IMG/VR virus record: IMGVR_UViG_3300025162_000174
Span: 1-24,153 of that record
Strand: one strand, 5' to 3'
Source: a virus
Length of the DNA: 24,153 nucleotides
The notes under the pieces were generated by a model. That model saw nothing but the letters and a program-made list of their open reading frames with translations. It ran no database searches and was not told where the DNA came from. Numbering within the stretch: the first letter of the stretch is position 1; each line of letters starts with the position of its first letter. The position numbers and the translations under genes are program-made. Shown one piece after another: positions 1 through 8,700 of the stretch.

Positions 1-71
1 AAGTAGAACTGCAAGACAAAGTCGGTGGAGTTCACGGTCAAGCCACCGTGCGCGGCATAGCGAAAGCCTAG
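1..71 (+). CDS. 3' end of an upstream gene (partial), probably a head or portal-region protein
   Basis: One frame is open from the window edge (first full codon at 3) to a TAG at 69-71, reading VELQDKVGGVHGQATVRGIAKA at its end (shown here as the last 22 residues is avoided: key parts are VELQDKVGG and VRGIAKA). The other two forward frames are either closed at once (TAG at 4) or give an Arg/Ser-rich string typical of a shadow frame. Its position just upstream of the scaffold gene fits a portal or minor head protein, but the fragment is too short to assign a family. The end is supported by the SD-like AAGGGG at 97-102 that follows for the next gene. Confidence 0.5.
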   Translation, partial: VELQDKVGGVHGQATVRGIAKA

Positions 72-109
72 TAACCAGGGCGTGACGCCCACGACGAAGG
101 GGTGCAGCC

Positions 110-757
110 GTGACGGCTGAAGAACAAGCAGCGATAGATGCGGCAGCGGCTAAAGCAGCCGACGAAGCGAAGACAGCGGCGGACGCCGCAGCCAGCGCTG
201 GAACAGACGACAGAGACGCTCAAATTGCTCGCCTGGAAGCCGCAGTCAAGGCAGCTAACAAGGAGGCGGAGACCCGGCGTAGGAAGCTGAAGGACTTGGA
301 AGACGCGGATGTCACTCGACAGCAAGCTGAGCTATCTGAGACGGATAGACTCAAGGCAGAGCTTGATGCCGCTAAGAAGGCTATAGAAGTCGCTAACGAG
401 AAGGCACGCGACATGTTGATTCGTTCCGCATTCGTCGCCGAAGCTGCTAAGCTAGGCGCACAGCATCCGGAAGACGTCTATGTCCTGGCTGATAAAGCAG
501 GCGTAGACGTCAATGAGTCTGGTGTCGTAGAAGGTGTCGCAGACGCTGTCAAGGCTCTGGTAGACGCTGGACGTGTGACTCTCGGCGGTAAGCCCCGCGC
601 GCCTGAACTGAATAGTGGAGCTGGTGGTGGAGAGCGCAGTAGTGGCTCCACACAACTCACCGCTGGCGAGATCGAAGCTGCACGCTTGATGGGCATACCG
701 ATCGAACGTGCCCAAGCACAGAAAGCTGCTCTGATCGCGGAGCAGCAGGCTCTATAA
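110..757 (+). CDS. Capsid scaffold protein
   Basis: This 215-residue protein is very rich in Ala, Glu, Lys and Asp. Residues about 1-115 should form a long coiled coil; the C-terminal part (about 115-215) holds Gly/Ser linkers and a last helix rich in Ala and Gln. That composition, and its place directly before a capsid accessory gene and the major capsid gene, fit the internal scaffold that guides capsid assembly and is removed before DNA packaging. The start is the GTG at 110, with AAGGGG 8 bases upstream; the GTG at 102 leads straight to a stop. No protease motif is visible, so maturation would need another enzyme or no cleavage. Family assignment rests on composition and synteny, not on a diagnostic motif. 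Confidence 0.75.
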   Translation: MTAEEQAAIDAAAAKAADEAKTAADAAASAGTDDRDAQIARLEAAVKAANKEAETRRRKLKDLEDADVTRQQAELSETDRLKAELDAAKKAIEVANEKARDMLIRSAFVAEAAKLGAQHPEDVYVLADKAGVDVNESGVVEGVADAVKALVDAGRVTLGGKPRAPELNSGAGGGERSSGSTQLTAGEIEAARLMGIPIERAQAQKAALIAEQQAL

Positions 758-778
758 AACGAAAGGAAGTGACTCTCT

Positions 779-1216
779 ATGGCTGATACTTCGCTAGGCT
801 TCCGCTATCGTGGACGCCTTAGTGGTGGCCAGCCCACCATCGTGAATCTCTACAGCAAGGATACAGTCGTCCATACCAAGGGCGATCTGCTCATGCTGGA
901 TGGAGTGACGGGAGAAGTCCTGATCGCTGCCACCGATAGTAAGCTCATCATCGGTATGTGCAATGAGACTAAGTCTTGCACGGACTCGACCACGAAGGTC
1001 GCAGTCATCATCGATGAAGATGCGATCTACGGTGTCTACGATGCCTCCGCTCGTCACATCAACGCTCCACTGGATATCGCTGGCGCTACCGCAGCTATGA
1101 CGGTCGCCGCTGATTCCAACCACGACCTGCTTGTGATCGCTGAATCGTCTGCTGCGGAAGAGACGCTGGTCATGATCAAGCACGGTGCCCATCCGATGAA
1201 CGTCACTGTTACCTGA
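779..1216 (+). CDS. Capsid decoration/accessory protein
   Basis: A 145-residue beta-rich protein with little charge clustering. It lies between scaffold and major capsid genes, where many siphoviruses encode a head decoration protein that stabilises the expanded shell. The N-terminal region (residues 1-60) reads as short strands (for example TIVNLYSKDTVVHTKGDLL), a pattern seen in small capsid-binding proteins. ATG at 779 follows AAGGAAG at 763-769, about 9 bases away. No catalytic motif is visible. The role is inferred from position and size; a small head-assembly protein of another kind is possible. Confidence 0.6.
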   Translation: MADTSLGFRYRGRLSGGQPTIVNLYSKDTVVHTKGDLLMLDGVTGEVLIAATDSKLIIGMCNETKSCTDSTTKVAVIIDEDAIYGVYDASARHINAPLDIAGATAAMTVAADSNHDLLVIAESSAAEETLVMIKHGAHPMNVTVT

Positions 1217-1228
1217 GAGGGGTGAGTC

Positions 1229-2131
1229 ATGCCACAGATCAAACAAGATTGGGCAGAAGCACTCCTTCTCGGTATTCGCGAGTGGTTCCAGGTCGGCTAT
1301 GCTAAGCGGCCGATCATGTTCCCGGAGCTCTTCAGCATGCAGACGTCCAATTCGGACAGTGAGTTCTACCACAGCTTCGGCGCTGTTTCGCCGGATGCGT
1401 GGGCGGACTTCAAGAACACCGGTCGAGTCGCTTCTGTCGGGTTTGACAAGGGTTACAAGACCACGTTCACTCATGAAGAGTACGTGGTCGAGTTGCCAAT
1501 TCGTCGTACCTTGATCGAAGACAACAAGTATCCGCAGATCATCGATGCTACGCAGCAGCTGGGTGACTCGGCTGCTCTCAAGCGTGAACACGATGCGGCT
1601 TCGGTGTTCAACAACTGTTCGGCAGCTGCTTATGCAGGTGGTGACGGTGTGCCGCTGACGGACGCTGCTCACCCAGCGAGTCCTACCAAGGCTGCTACTA
1701 CGCAGGCCAATGAGGCCACTTCGGCACTGAGTGCGACTGCTCTCGCCGCTGCTCGTCTGGCCATGATGGCGTTTACGGACGATGTCAATGAGCTCGCAGG
1801 TGTCATTCCTGATCTCCTGCTCGTCGGTCCGTCTCTGGAGGATAGCGCGAAAATCCTCTGCCAGACGCCTACCAAGACCAGTAGTGCTGATGCGGACATC
1901 AACCCTCGGTATGGGCTCCAGTACAAGGTGTGGCCTTACCTGACGTCCGCTTCTCAGTGGTTCCTGATCGACTCCATCAAGATGAAGCAGTCGTTGATCT
2001 GGTTCGATCGTTCGCCTGTCAGCATCGTCCCGAAGGTGGAGGATAAGACCCTCTGGGCTACCTACATCTCTGAGATGAGGTACAGCTACGGTTGGCGCGA
2101 TTGGCGTTGGATTTATCGCGGCAACGCCTGA
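1229..2131 (+). CDS. Major capsid protein (Mu gpT-like, HK97 fold expected)
   Basis: This 300-residue protein forms the head shell. Residues 137-149 contain GGDGVPLTDAAHP, the Gly-Asp-Gly-x-Pro-Leu...Ala-His-Pro motif seen in Mu gpT-type major head subunits. A preceding helix with an FNN motif (127-129), a later PDLLLVGPSLE segment (194-204), and the aromatic C-terminal domain (WFDRSP, YGWRDWRW) also fit that family. ATG at 1229 follows GAGAGGGG and sits 12 bases after the accessory gene stop. There is no long N-terminal delta domain, which fits a separate scaffold gene. The synteny scaffold-accessory-capsid makes the call firm; the Mu-like subfamily is from motif memory only. Confidence 0.88.
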   Translation: MPQIKQDWAEALLLGIREWFQVGYAKRPIMFPELFSMQTSNSDSEFYHSFGAVSPDAWADFKNTGRVASVGFDKGYKTTFTHEEYVVELPIRRTLIEDNKYPQIIDATQQLGDSAALKREHDAASVFNNCSAAAYAGGDGVPLTDAAHPASPTKAATTQANEATSALSATALAAARLAMMAFTDDVNELAGVIPDLLLVGPSLEDSAKILCQTPTKTSSADADINPRYGLQYKVWPYLTSASQWFLIDSIKMKQSLIWFDRSPVSIVPKVEDKTLWATYISEMRYSYGWRDWRWIYRGNA

Positions 2132-2167
2132 GCGAGTGTCATGACTCGGACTGGCATACATATGCTG

Positions 2168-2196
2168 GGGGTAGCGGGCCTCGTGTCCGCTGCCCC
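2168..2196 (+). terminator. GC-rich hairpin after the capsid gene, possible attenuator or terminator
   Basis: GGGGTAGCGG at 2168-2177 can pair with CCGCTGCCCC at 2187-2196, giving a 10-pair stem with one G-U pair and a 9-base loop. No T-run follows, so a classical intrinsic terminator is not shown. It fills the 88-base gap between the capsid gene and the next gene, the only gap of this size in the head operon. It could lower transcription past the capsid gene or protect the capsid mRNA 3' end. Confidence 0.55.
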
Positions 2197-2219
2197 TGGT
2201 CCGAACTGGAAGGTATACT

Positions 2220-2750
2220 ATGACTGACACTACGTCAGGTTATACGCACTACAAGGGCATTGATGCTGAACATCTGGCTATCGCCGGTACGGAAGTCACT
2301 GTACATCTCGGCATCGACGGTGTTACTGCTACGCAGCCGGAAGTCGACGTGCTCGCAGGTGTTACCGCAGGTACTGCTCTTGCGAGTAAGGGTGTCGTTC
2401 TCGATGCCAACAAGGATGTTGTCGGCATTCGTCATCTGCTCCAGGACGTGCAGGCTCTGGCTGCCGCAGGTACCGGTGTAACGAATGCGGATGCGGGAGC
2501 GATTACCAAGGCGATCGTAGCTATCACGGCTGCTGATGATACCAAGGCTGTCAAGCTTCCGACAGCTATCGCAGGTATGAGAGTCACCGTCATCAATACT
2601 GTCGCTAACAAGCACCTGCACGTCTTCCCGGCAACGGGAGGGCAGATCAACGCGCTCGGTGGAGACGCCGCGTATCAGCAGGCTCAGGCCATTACAGTGA
2701 CCTACATCGCTACCAGTACGACTCAGTGGTACACGCTGGTTGGCGCGTAA
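2220..2750 (+). CDS. Head fibre-like / virion surface protein
   Basis: A 176-residue protein made of two stretches that recur in phage virion proteins. Residues 34-75 contain DGVTA, AGVTAGTALASK and VVLDANKDVVGIRHL, the pattern also seen in tail or head fibre proteins as a 'GVTAGT..ASKAVVvDaNKDi' unit. Residues 103-175 read TAADDTKAVKLP, VFPATGGQINALG and STTQWYTL, a beta-rich segment common in phage surface proteins. ATG at 2220 follows GGAAGG at 2208-2213 with a 6-base spacer. Its place after the capsid gene fits a capsid fibre or decoration, though it could also be carried elsewhere on the virion. No enzyme motif is seen. Confidence 0.65.
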   Translation: MTDTTSGYTHYKGIDAEHLAIAGTEVTVHLGIDGVTATQPEVDVLAGVTAGTALASKGVVLDANKDVVGIRHLLQDVQALAAAGTGVTNADAGAITKAIVAITAADDTKAVKLPTAIAGMRVTVINTVANKHLHVFPATGGQINALGGDAAYQQAQAITVTYIATSTTQWYTLVGA

Positions 2751-2755
2751 TAGTC

Positions 2756-3157
2756 ATGGCTTTCACTTACACAGATTCGCTGCTTCTCGACAGAGACCGG
2801 GTCCGGTTCTCGCTGGGCGATACGCTGTCGGCTGCCGGTCCTAAACCAGCCGACGCCAACTTCTCTGATGCGGAGATCGAAGGATTGATCTCCATTGAGG
2901 GTTCGTGGCAGCGAGCTGTTGCAGCAGGCTTCGAGACGTTAGCCTCGCTATGGGCCAGGCATGTCACTTTCACTGCGGAAGGGATGTCGTCTAATCAATC
3001 AGACATCTCTAAGCAGTACCGTGAATCTGCTATTGAGTGGCGCGATAAGTATGGCTACGGTGCTGGCTCTTCTGCGGGTACTGTACCGACTATTCGTGTA
3101 GACGCTTACTCGAATGACATCGATAACATAACGCTGTCTTCGGAGACTGATACATGA
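2756..3157 (+). CDS. Head-tail connector (adaptor) protein
   Basis: A 133-residue, mostly helical protein. Its opening (DRDRVRFSLGDT, residues 11-22) followed by DANFSDAEIEGLI is the usual N-terminus of phage head-tail adaptor proteins, which dock under the portal ring. I start it at ATG 2756, five bases after the previous stop; an upstream ATG at 2726 in the same frame lies inside the previous gene and gives an unlikely extension. No good SD is visible before 2756, so translation may be coupled to the preceding gene. Its stop overlaps the next start by 4 bases (ATGA at 3154). Confidence 0.75.
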   Translation: MAFTYTDSLLLDRDRVRFSLGDTLSAAGPKPADANFSDAEIEGLISIEGSWQRAVAAGFETLASLWARHVTFTAEGMSSNQSDISKQYRESAIEWRDKYGYGAGSSAGTVPTIRVDAYSNDIDNITLSSETDT

Positions 3158-3498
3158 GCCTTACGGCTGCTCAGATAGCTCAAACACGGTTAGCGGCACT
3201 CGATACGATGGGCGCTATCGTCGTCGTCGAAACCTATACGGGTGACAGTGCTTATGGTCCGATCTACGCTGCACCTGTCAATGTGACCTGCAATGTTGAT
3301 ACTACGCGTCGACTAGTACGTGACGTGGCAGGCGAAGAGGTCGTATCAGAGTTCACACTTCATGCTCCTTACAGCCATGAAGCAGACTTCACGCCTCAGT
3401 CTCGTATTACCGTTGCAGGTCGCATTAGTACTGTACTCGCTGTCAGTCCGAAGCAGTTCAAGGCGCGAGTCGTTTACGTGAAAGTAGCCTGCTCATGA
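3154..3498 (+). CDS. Head closure / head-tail joining protein (stopper-like)
   Basis: A 114-residue protein with a short N-terminal helix and then a small beta barrel (residues 20-110: VVVETYTGDSAYGP, VTCNVDTTRRLVRD, EVVSEFTLHAP, SRITVAGRISTVLAVSP). This layout is that of SPP1 gp16-type stopper proteins, which close the head after packaging. It overlaps the adaptor gene by ATGA and is itself overlapped by the next gene. Position between adaptor and the minor capsid/neck genes supports the role. No specific catalytic residue is expected. Confidence 0.7.
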   Translation: MSLTAAQIAQTRLAALDTMGAIVVVETYTGDSAYGPIYAAPVNVTCNVDTTRRLVRDVAGEEVVSEFTLHAPYSHEADFTPQSRITVAGRISTVLAVSPKQFKARVVYVKVACS

Positions 3499-3848
3499 CT
3501 ATGATCGTGACAACGCGGTGGCTTGGCCTGGAAGTTGCGCTCAAAGAACGTGAGGGTGCCGCTAGGGGCCTCTACCTATGGGCGGAGGAAGTGCTCAAGC
3601 GGGCAGTAGATATCGTACCGTTGGACTTGGGTCCACTACTGGAGTCCGGCATAGCTTCGCCTCCGGACCCGGGTACGTTACGCGCTGCAGTTAGTTTCGA
3701 TACGCCTTACGCTTGTAGGCAGCATGAAGAACTCACTTGGGTACATGCTCCAGGGCGTCAAGCTAAGTATCTTGAACAACCGGCTAATGACTCTCGTGGC
3801 GTAGGACTCTTACTCGTACAACGCGAAATGAAGACGACGCTAACATGA
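3495..3848 (+). CDS. Minor capsid / neck protein (HK97 gp10-like)
   Basis: A 117-residue protein with an N-terminal helix, a VPLDLGPLLESG segment (residues 41-52), then VSFDTPYACRQHEEL and HAPGRQAKYLEQP. The sequence VP.D.G.L..SG ... YDTPYA..QHE ... G.AKYLE is the signature of phage minor capsid / gp10-like tail-completion proteins. These act at the neck and are needed to finish the tail. ATG at 3495 overlaps the previous stop; a second ATG at 3501 would remove two residues. The Gly-Pro instead of Gly-Ala after the 'D.G' step is a small departure. Confidence 0.75.
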   Translation: MTMIVTTRWLGLEVALKEREGAARGLYLWAEEVLKRAVDIVPLDLGPLLESGIASPPDPGTLRAAVSFDTPYACRQHEELTWVHAPGRQAKYLEQPANDSRGVGLLLVQREMKTTLT

Positions 3849-4285
3849 GCGGCTTCAACACTGACCTGTTGACTGGTCTGGCTGTTTACTTGCAGTCTAA
3901 CAGTATAGGCACCTGGAATTCGAGCGGCATTTACACTGCTCAACAAACGGGTATCGTACTGGGTAATGTACCGCAGTCTCCAGATCGTATCGTTACGCTA
4001 ACTACGTACGGTGTGCAGGACGCTCCTAGTCTCTCTGACTCAGTTATCGGTGTACAGATGCGTTGTCGCTGGTCAGGTTCAGACCCTCGTCTCGTGGATG
4101 ACTTATCTGACCTTATCTTCAATCTGCTTCATGGTAAGCTACATCTCGTCTTGACTACTGGCGTAATTATCGTACAGTCTTTACGTCAGTCAGCTGCTCC
4201 TCTTGGTCAAGACAGTAATAGCCGTTGGTCGAATGTGTCTAACTACTACATGTCCGTACACCGTCCTTCCACGAACAGAACCTAA
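3845..4285 (+). CDS. Tail terminator / minor capsid protein
   Basis: A 146-residue alpha/beta protein. An N-terminal helix (LLTGLAVYLQSNSIG) is followed by QSPDRIVTLTTYGVQ, then a strand GVQMRCRWSG, the helix DPRLVDDLSDLIFNLLHG, and a final strand ending NYYMSVHRP. That order (helix, 'PDr.i.l..yg', 'vqvr.Rg....a.dl...i...l', 'R.s.nyyv') is the pattern of tail terminator proteins, which cap the tail tube and join it to the neck. It is the last gene of the connector block and sits 12 bases before the tail tube gene. The start overlaps the preceding stop (ATGA). Confidence 0.72.
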   Translation: MSGFNTDLLTGLAVYLQSNSIGTWNSSGIYTAQQTGIVLGNVPQSPDRIVTLTTYGVQDAPSLSDSVIGVQMRCRWSGSDPRLVDDLSDLIFNLLHGKLHLVLTTGVIIVQSLRQSAAPLGQDSNSRWSNVSNYYMSVHRPSTNRT

Positions 4286-4297
4286 GGAGAGTGAGTT

Positions 4298-5074
4298 ATG
4301 CCTGCGACTACTAAGGTGCCGTTGGGCGCGTCTACGCTCAACCGTAAATGGTACCTGGATGTGAACACCGGTACTCACGCTGCTCCAACCTGGATTGGAG
4401 TGTTTGGCGTTGAGGACCTCAAGCCGGACTTCACTCCAACTGTGCAGCCGGACGATGATTACGATAGTGAGGGCTACAAGAGCTCCACGGTCACAGCCGT
4501 TGCCTGGGGTCTGACCCTCAAGTTGGCCAGGAAGGTGCAGGCGTCTAGTGCTACTACGTACGATCCCGGCCAGGAAGTCCTTCGTGCTGCTTCCCCGCAC
4601 ATGGGTGCAGCGAATCGCGTAGAAGTGCGCTGGTACGAGATGGAGCCCAGTGGGCCTCGTGTGGAAGCCTATCAGGGTTACGCAGCTGTCTCCTGGTCAG
4701 ATGATGGTGGAGCCATGGACGCGAATTCCACGGTGTCTGTCGTCCTCACAGGTCAGGGCGCTCGTACTTCGATCACGCATCCGGATGGCGCCTTCGCTGC
4801 TCCGGTGATCTACTCTATCACGCCGAGTACGGTAGCGGCCGCTGGCGGTACGCTGGTGCACGTTATCGGTACTAACTTCTTCAAGGCAGGTGTCAACGAT
4901 GTTGTCGCTACTACAGGTGTCTGCCTCGTAGCGCACAACTTCACCTCGTGGGTCGTCGAGAACAACAACAGCATTTGGGGTATCACGCCGGCAGAGACGG
5001 CGGGTGCCTCGTACATCAAGGTTACGAACTCGGCGGGAGCCAGCAACATTGACATCGTCGTCACGGCTGTCTGA
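4298..5074 (+). CDS. Major tail (tube) protein with C-terminal IPT/TIG domain
   Basis: A 258-residue protein. Residues 1-160 read as a tail tube beta-barrel: RKWYLDVNTGT, WIGVFGVEDLKP, the DDDYDSEGYKS loop, and the YQGYAAVSWSDDGGAMD segment typical of siphovirus tube proteins. Residues about 168-258 form an immunoglobulin-like IPT/TIG domain (VIYSITPSTVAAAGGTLVHV, then strands to DIVVTAV). Such C-terminal Ig-like domains on tube subunits would stud the outside of the tail and may help binding to surfaces or glycans. ATG 4298 follows AAGGAGAG. It precedes the chaperone genes as in most siphoviruses. Confidence 0.88.
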   Translation: MPATTKVPLGASTLNRKWYLDVNTGTHAAPTWIGVFGVEDLKPDFTPTVQPDDDYDSEGYKSSTVTAVAWGLTLKLARKVQASSATTYDPGQEVLRAASPHMGAANRVEVRWYEMEPSGPRVEAYQGYAAVSWSDDGGAMDANSTVSVVLTGQGARTSITHPDGAFAAPVIYSITPSTVAAAGGTLVHVIGTNFFKAGVNDVVATTGVCLVAHNFTSWVVENNNSIWGITPAETAGASYIKVTNSAGASNIDIVVTAV

Positions 5075-5083
5075 GGTTAGACG

Positions 5084-5602
5084 ATGGCCTTCAGAGACCT
5101 AGACGACTTTCCGGCCGTCAAGCCGTTGGTGCTGCCTATTCGTGGCAAGGAGTATTCCTTCCCGGGCGATATTAGCGCGCGTACGTGGCTGAAGGTGCAG
5201 GCCTTGGCACCGCAGATAAATGCGGCCATCAAATCGGGTATGGAAGGAGAGGACTACGACGTAGATGCCGAGGTTCTCTCCGATATGGACCAGAACGAAC
5301 TAATGGAAGAACTCTGTGGCGATACGCTAACGGAAATGCTTGCAGACGGACTCATGGGTGCCCATCTCAAAGCAGTGTTGGCCACACTCATCGCGTTTCA
5401 TCTCTCCGGCAATCGTATGATAGCTGAGGCGGTCTGGAATAACCAGGGGGAAGCACCGGCCCCGAATCGGGCGAGTCGACGCAAGACGACGGCAACACCG
5501 TCAGCCCGATCACGGGGCTCTCACGCTGGATTGACAGACCTGAAGACGAAACGAGTAGCGAAGGCCGACCCTGGCGAGACATCCTCGGACGCTGGGACCT
5601 GA
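5084..5602 (+). CDS. Tail assembly chaperone, short form (gpG-like)
   Basis: A 172-residue protein, helical and acidic in its first 125 residues (FPAVKPLVLPIRGKEYSFPG near the start, then DAEVLSDMDQNELMEELCGD) and basic/Ser-Thr-rich after about 125. It lies between the tail tube and tape measure genes, the fixed place of the chaperone that coats the tape measure protein during tail assembly. The C-terminal 50 residues after the slip site look less ordered than the -1 reading of the same DNA. ATG 5084 has a weak SD (GAGGTTAG). It is the zero-frame product of the frameshift pair described next. Confidence 0.82.
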   Translation: MAFRDLDDFPAVKPLVLPIRGKEYSFPGDISARTWLKVQALAPQINAAIKSGMEGEDYDVDAEVLSDMDQNELMEELCGDTLTEMLADGLMGAHLKAVLATLIAFHLSGNRMIAEAVWNNQGEAPAPNRASRRKTTATPSARSRGSHAGLTDLKTKRVAKADPGETSSDAGT

Positions 5603-5760
5603 TCGAGGCCGACATGCAAGAGCACTATCACATCGATATGAGCGCCCCGGGCCTGGTTGACCAGCGCTCGGGGCGCTGGCTACGAGTTCGGATACTCGGA
5701 CTGCTCGGTATTGATTCACGTTTACGCTTCGCTCTGTTTCCTCCGGAAGAAGGTACGTGA
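5084..5760 (+). CDS. Tail assembly chaperone, -1 frameshift product (gpGT-like)
   Basis: The -1 frame is open from 5443 to a TGA at 5758-5760 and reads as a natural protein: SRWIDRPEDE, WRDILGRWDLIEADMQEHY, HIDMSAPGLV, then GRWLRVRILGLLGIDSRLRF. This is the usual gpT-like extension of phage tail chaperones. It has no SD-led start of its own, and a TAA at 5440-5442 closes this frame just upstream, so it must be reached by slipping between 5443 and 5602. Slipping at 5446-5452 would give about 225 residues. The extension runs to the tape measure start (TGATG overlap). Family behaviour is well known; the exact slip site is inferred. Confidence 0.8.
5446..5452 (+). other. Candidate -1 ribosomal frameshift site
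   Basis: GGGGGAA is read G GGG GAA in the gpG-like frame. A one-base slip keeps full pairing at GGG and allows GAA to re-pair on GGA with a G-U pair in the middle. It lies 4 bases after the -1 frame TAA at 5440-5442, so the extension frame becomes open exactly here. No better heptamer is visible before the zero-frame stop at 5602. It is less canonical than the lambda GGGAAAG. Confidence 0.65.
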
Positions 5761-8700
5761 TGGCACTGACTGTAGGCGAACTCGTAGCGTACCTGGACAT
5801 CAATGATGCTGCTTTTATAGCTAAGCTTGATCGCGATAAAGCAGCGTTGACAGGTATGGCTGCTGAGACTCAGATGACTTGGTCTAAAGCTGCTACGGCT
5901 GCTGGTATTACGGGTGGCGTTATCGCGGCAGCCATTGGACTAAGCGCTAAGTCTTACGGTAACTTCGCTCTGCAGTCTGCTAAGTTTCAAGCTCAAACTA
6001 GTATGACTGCTGAAGGAGCTTCTCGACTGGTCGGCCAGTTCCAGATGATGTTCGTCAAAGGCAACGTTACGAGCATGGCCATGAAGACGTTGGAGAAGTC
6101 GCTATACGGCTTGCAATACGGTGAGAAGGTAGCGGCAGATGCCTATGAGCATCTAGGTCTTACCTGGCAGGACTTGAAAGACCTCAAGCCGGAAGAACAA
6201 ATTGCTCTTATCAGGGACCGGTTGTCGGAGACGGTAGACCCGGCTACTAGATCAGGAGCTGCGACTCTGATACTAGGACGTGGTGCAGCTTCCATGGCGT
6301 TGTGGTATTCGGCTTCTGCTACGCAGATTGATAAGGTCAACGCTGCCCTCGAACGTAACGGTCAAATACTCAATCAAGATCAGTTGGATGCTGCTAAACA
6401 GTCATTGATCGCATGGCAGAACCTTGTCGGTGCCTTCAAGGGTCTTGAGTACGCGATAGGTAAAGCCGTAATACCGCAGTTGACTAACTTGGCTAAGGCT
6501 CTAGCGGTCGTATTCAATATCTTACGACCCTTCGCAGGAGTACTATGGCCTGTCGCTACCGCTTTGATCGCTTTCGCTGTAGCCGTCAAGGGCGCTATCT
6601 TCGTTCAGACTACATGGGGACAAGCCGCTGCGCTTATGGGACGAGGTATAGTAAGTACTACGACGTCTCTCGCTTTGGAGACTACAGCACTTGAAGCAGA
6701 GACTTTAGCGCTCAAAGCTAACGCGGCAGCGTTAGCTACTAGAGGTAGTGCTGCTGCTGCAGGTGCTACTATACATACGATGCCTATCGTGCCTTTCACA
6801 GGCTTCGGCCTGGCAGGCATGGCTCTCATGAGCGCTGGAGGCGCGGGAGTAGAAGTACGTAATCTGCCAGATCAGATGGTACGCGACTTGGAGAAAGCGG
6901 AGCCTGAACTCAAGTCTGCTATCAAGTCGTTTCAAGATATAATGGCAGGTATAAACGACGTACAACCAGGCGCTGAAGGTGAGAAGGCTCTCGAAGATTA
7001 CATGAATCAGCTACGCAAGTTGCGTGATCAGTTCCCCGGTACTCAACTAGCTAAGGATATACAAGCGTTACTCGATCAAGTGAATAAGACTAAGCCTGCT
7101 TTCGAAGAAGCCTCAGCCGCTGCGATCGCGTGGGCTAAGGTTATCGGAGACATAATCAACGTACAGATTCCAGGCATGTCCGGTCCGATAGCGATGACGA
7201 AGGGACAGGCAGTACTGAGCGGCTGGATGGACCAAGCAGGCAATATGCTCAAGGGCGCTACGCTCGTTGAGGATATCAAGAAGACAGCGCAGGAGACTGC
7301 TGCCGCAGGCGCAGATCTAGCGCTCAAGCTTGCTTCCATCCCGAAGAATATCAAGCAGGTACTCAATCGTGATTGGGTTGGCATAGGCGCTGCTTTCCAG
7401 AAGGCTATGCTAGAGTTCAATCAGGGTATGAGTGCTGGAATGAGTGACGCTTTAGTAGCTGCTTACGCGACTCGTGTCTCTAACCTCGCTTCTATCGCTT
7501 CCTCGTTGGGTACTGTACTCAAGTCTCTATCGGACGCTCCCAAGAAGGTCATTAGTCCTACTAGGCAGAACTGGACTGCTTTAGGTCAGGCATTACTCGT
7601 AGGTGTTTACGAGATTTTAGCTGTCTTCTCTTCCCTCGACGATAAGATGCTCGATACTGAGGGTACGCGTATGGGGTCCATCGGGTCGATGGCTGGAGGA
7701 CTTGGTAGCTTTATCGGTGCTCTCAGTAAGATGCCTAAGAAAGCTGTTAGTCCTACTAAGCAGGCTTGGACTTCGCTAGCTAATGTACTCAGAGTATCTA
7801 TTGCAGAAGTATTAGCAGTCTTCAACGATTCCAAGAACAAGGACTTGGCTAAGCAAGCTACGCGCGCTGGCTCTGTAGGGTCCATGGCTGGCGGCTTGGG
7901 CTCCTTCATCGACGCTTTGTCAAGCATGCCGAAGAAGGCTACTAAGGTAATACCTCAAGCTTGGACTAGTTTAGCTCAGGTATTGTCGGCTGCTCTCGCG
8001 TTGGTACTCAAGGTATTCGAGAGTCCTACAGCTAAGCAACTAGCCTCTACCGCTACTCGTATGGGTAGTGTAGGGTCCATGGCTGGAGGACTCGGCTCCT
8101 TCATCAGTGCACTATCCAGTATGCCAGATCATGCTGTCTCAGTTATTCCGCAGAAGTGGCAAGCGTTAGCTCGAGTTATCGAGGCTGCGGTAACCGAAGT
8201 ACTTACTGCTTTCAAGGAAGCTACTACTAAGCAGCTGGGTGATACTACTACGCGTGCTGGAGACGTCGGTAGTATAGCAGGCGCGCTAGGTAGTATAATC
8301 GATTTCTTCGTTAGCGCACCTACGGAGGCTGTAACTGTCGTACCGCAGAAATGGCATGCTCTTGCTTCCGCTATCAGAAGTGCGATTACGGAAGTCATGG
8401 AGGTCTTCGTTACCGTTGCTGATAAGCTACTGGGTACGCAAGCAGACCGCATGGGCAAAATCGCTACGTTGGCTGGGGCGTTGGGAGATATTCTCAGCTT
8501 CTTCGCTAATGCTCCTGCATCTGTACTCTCTGTTACTGAGCAGAATTGGACAGCCTTTGGAGCCGCGTTAGCTACAGCTATCGATAATATCCTGTCTCAG
8601 TTCGACAGGTGGGACGACAAAGCGTTGGAGAAGCTGAGTACTAGATCAGGCTTCATCTCTACGATGGTCCAACTGGTACAGGATATCGCTAACCTAGCTG

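Noticed and set aside
794-2230. 478-codon open frame on the minus strand across the capsid genes
   Set aside because: It is the reverse of two well-supported + strand genes. Its protein is Arg/Ser/His-rich with no domain sign, and it arises from codon bias of the capsid genes.
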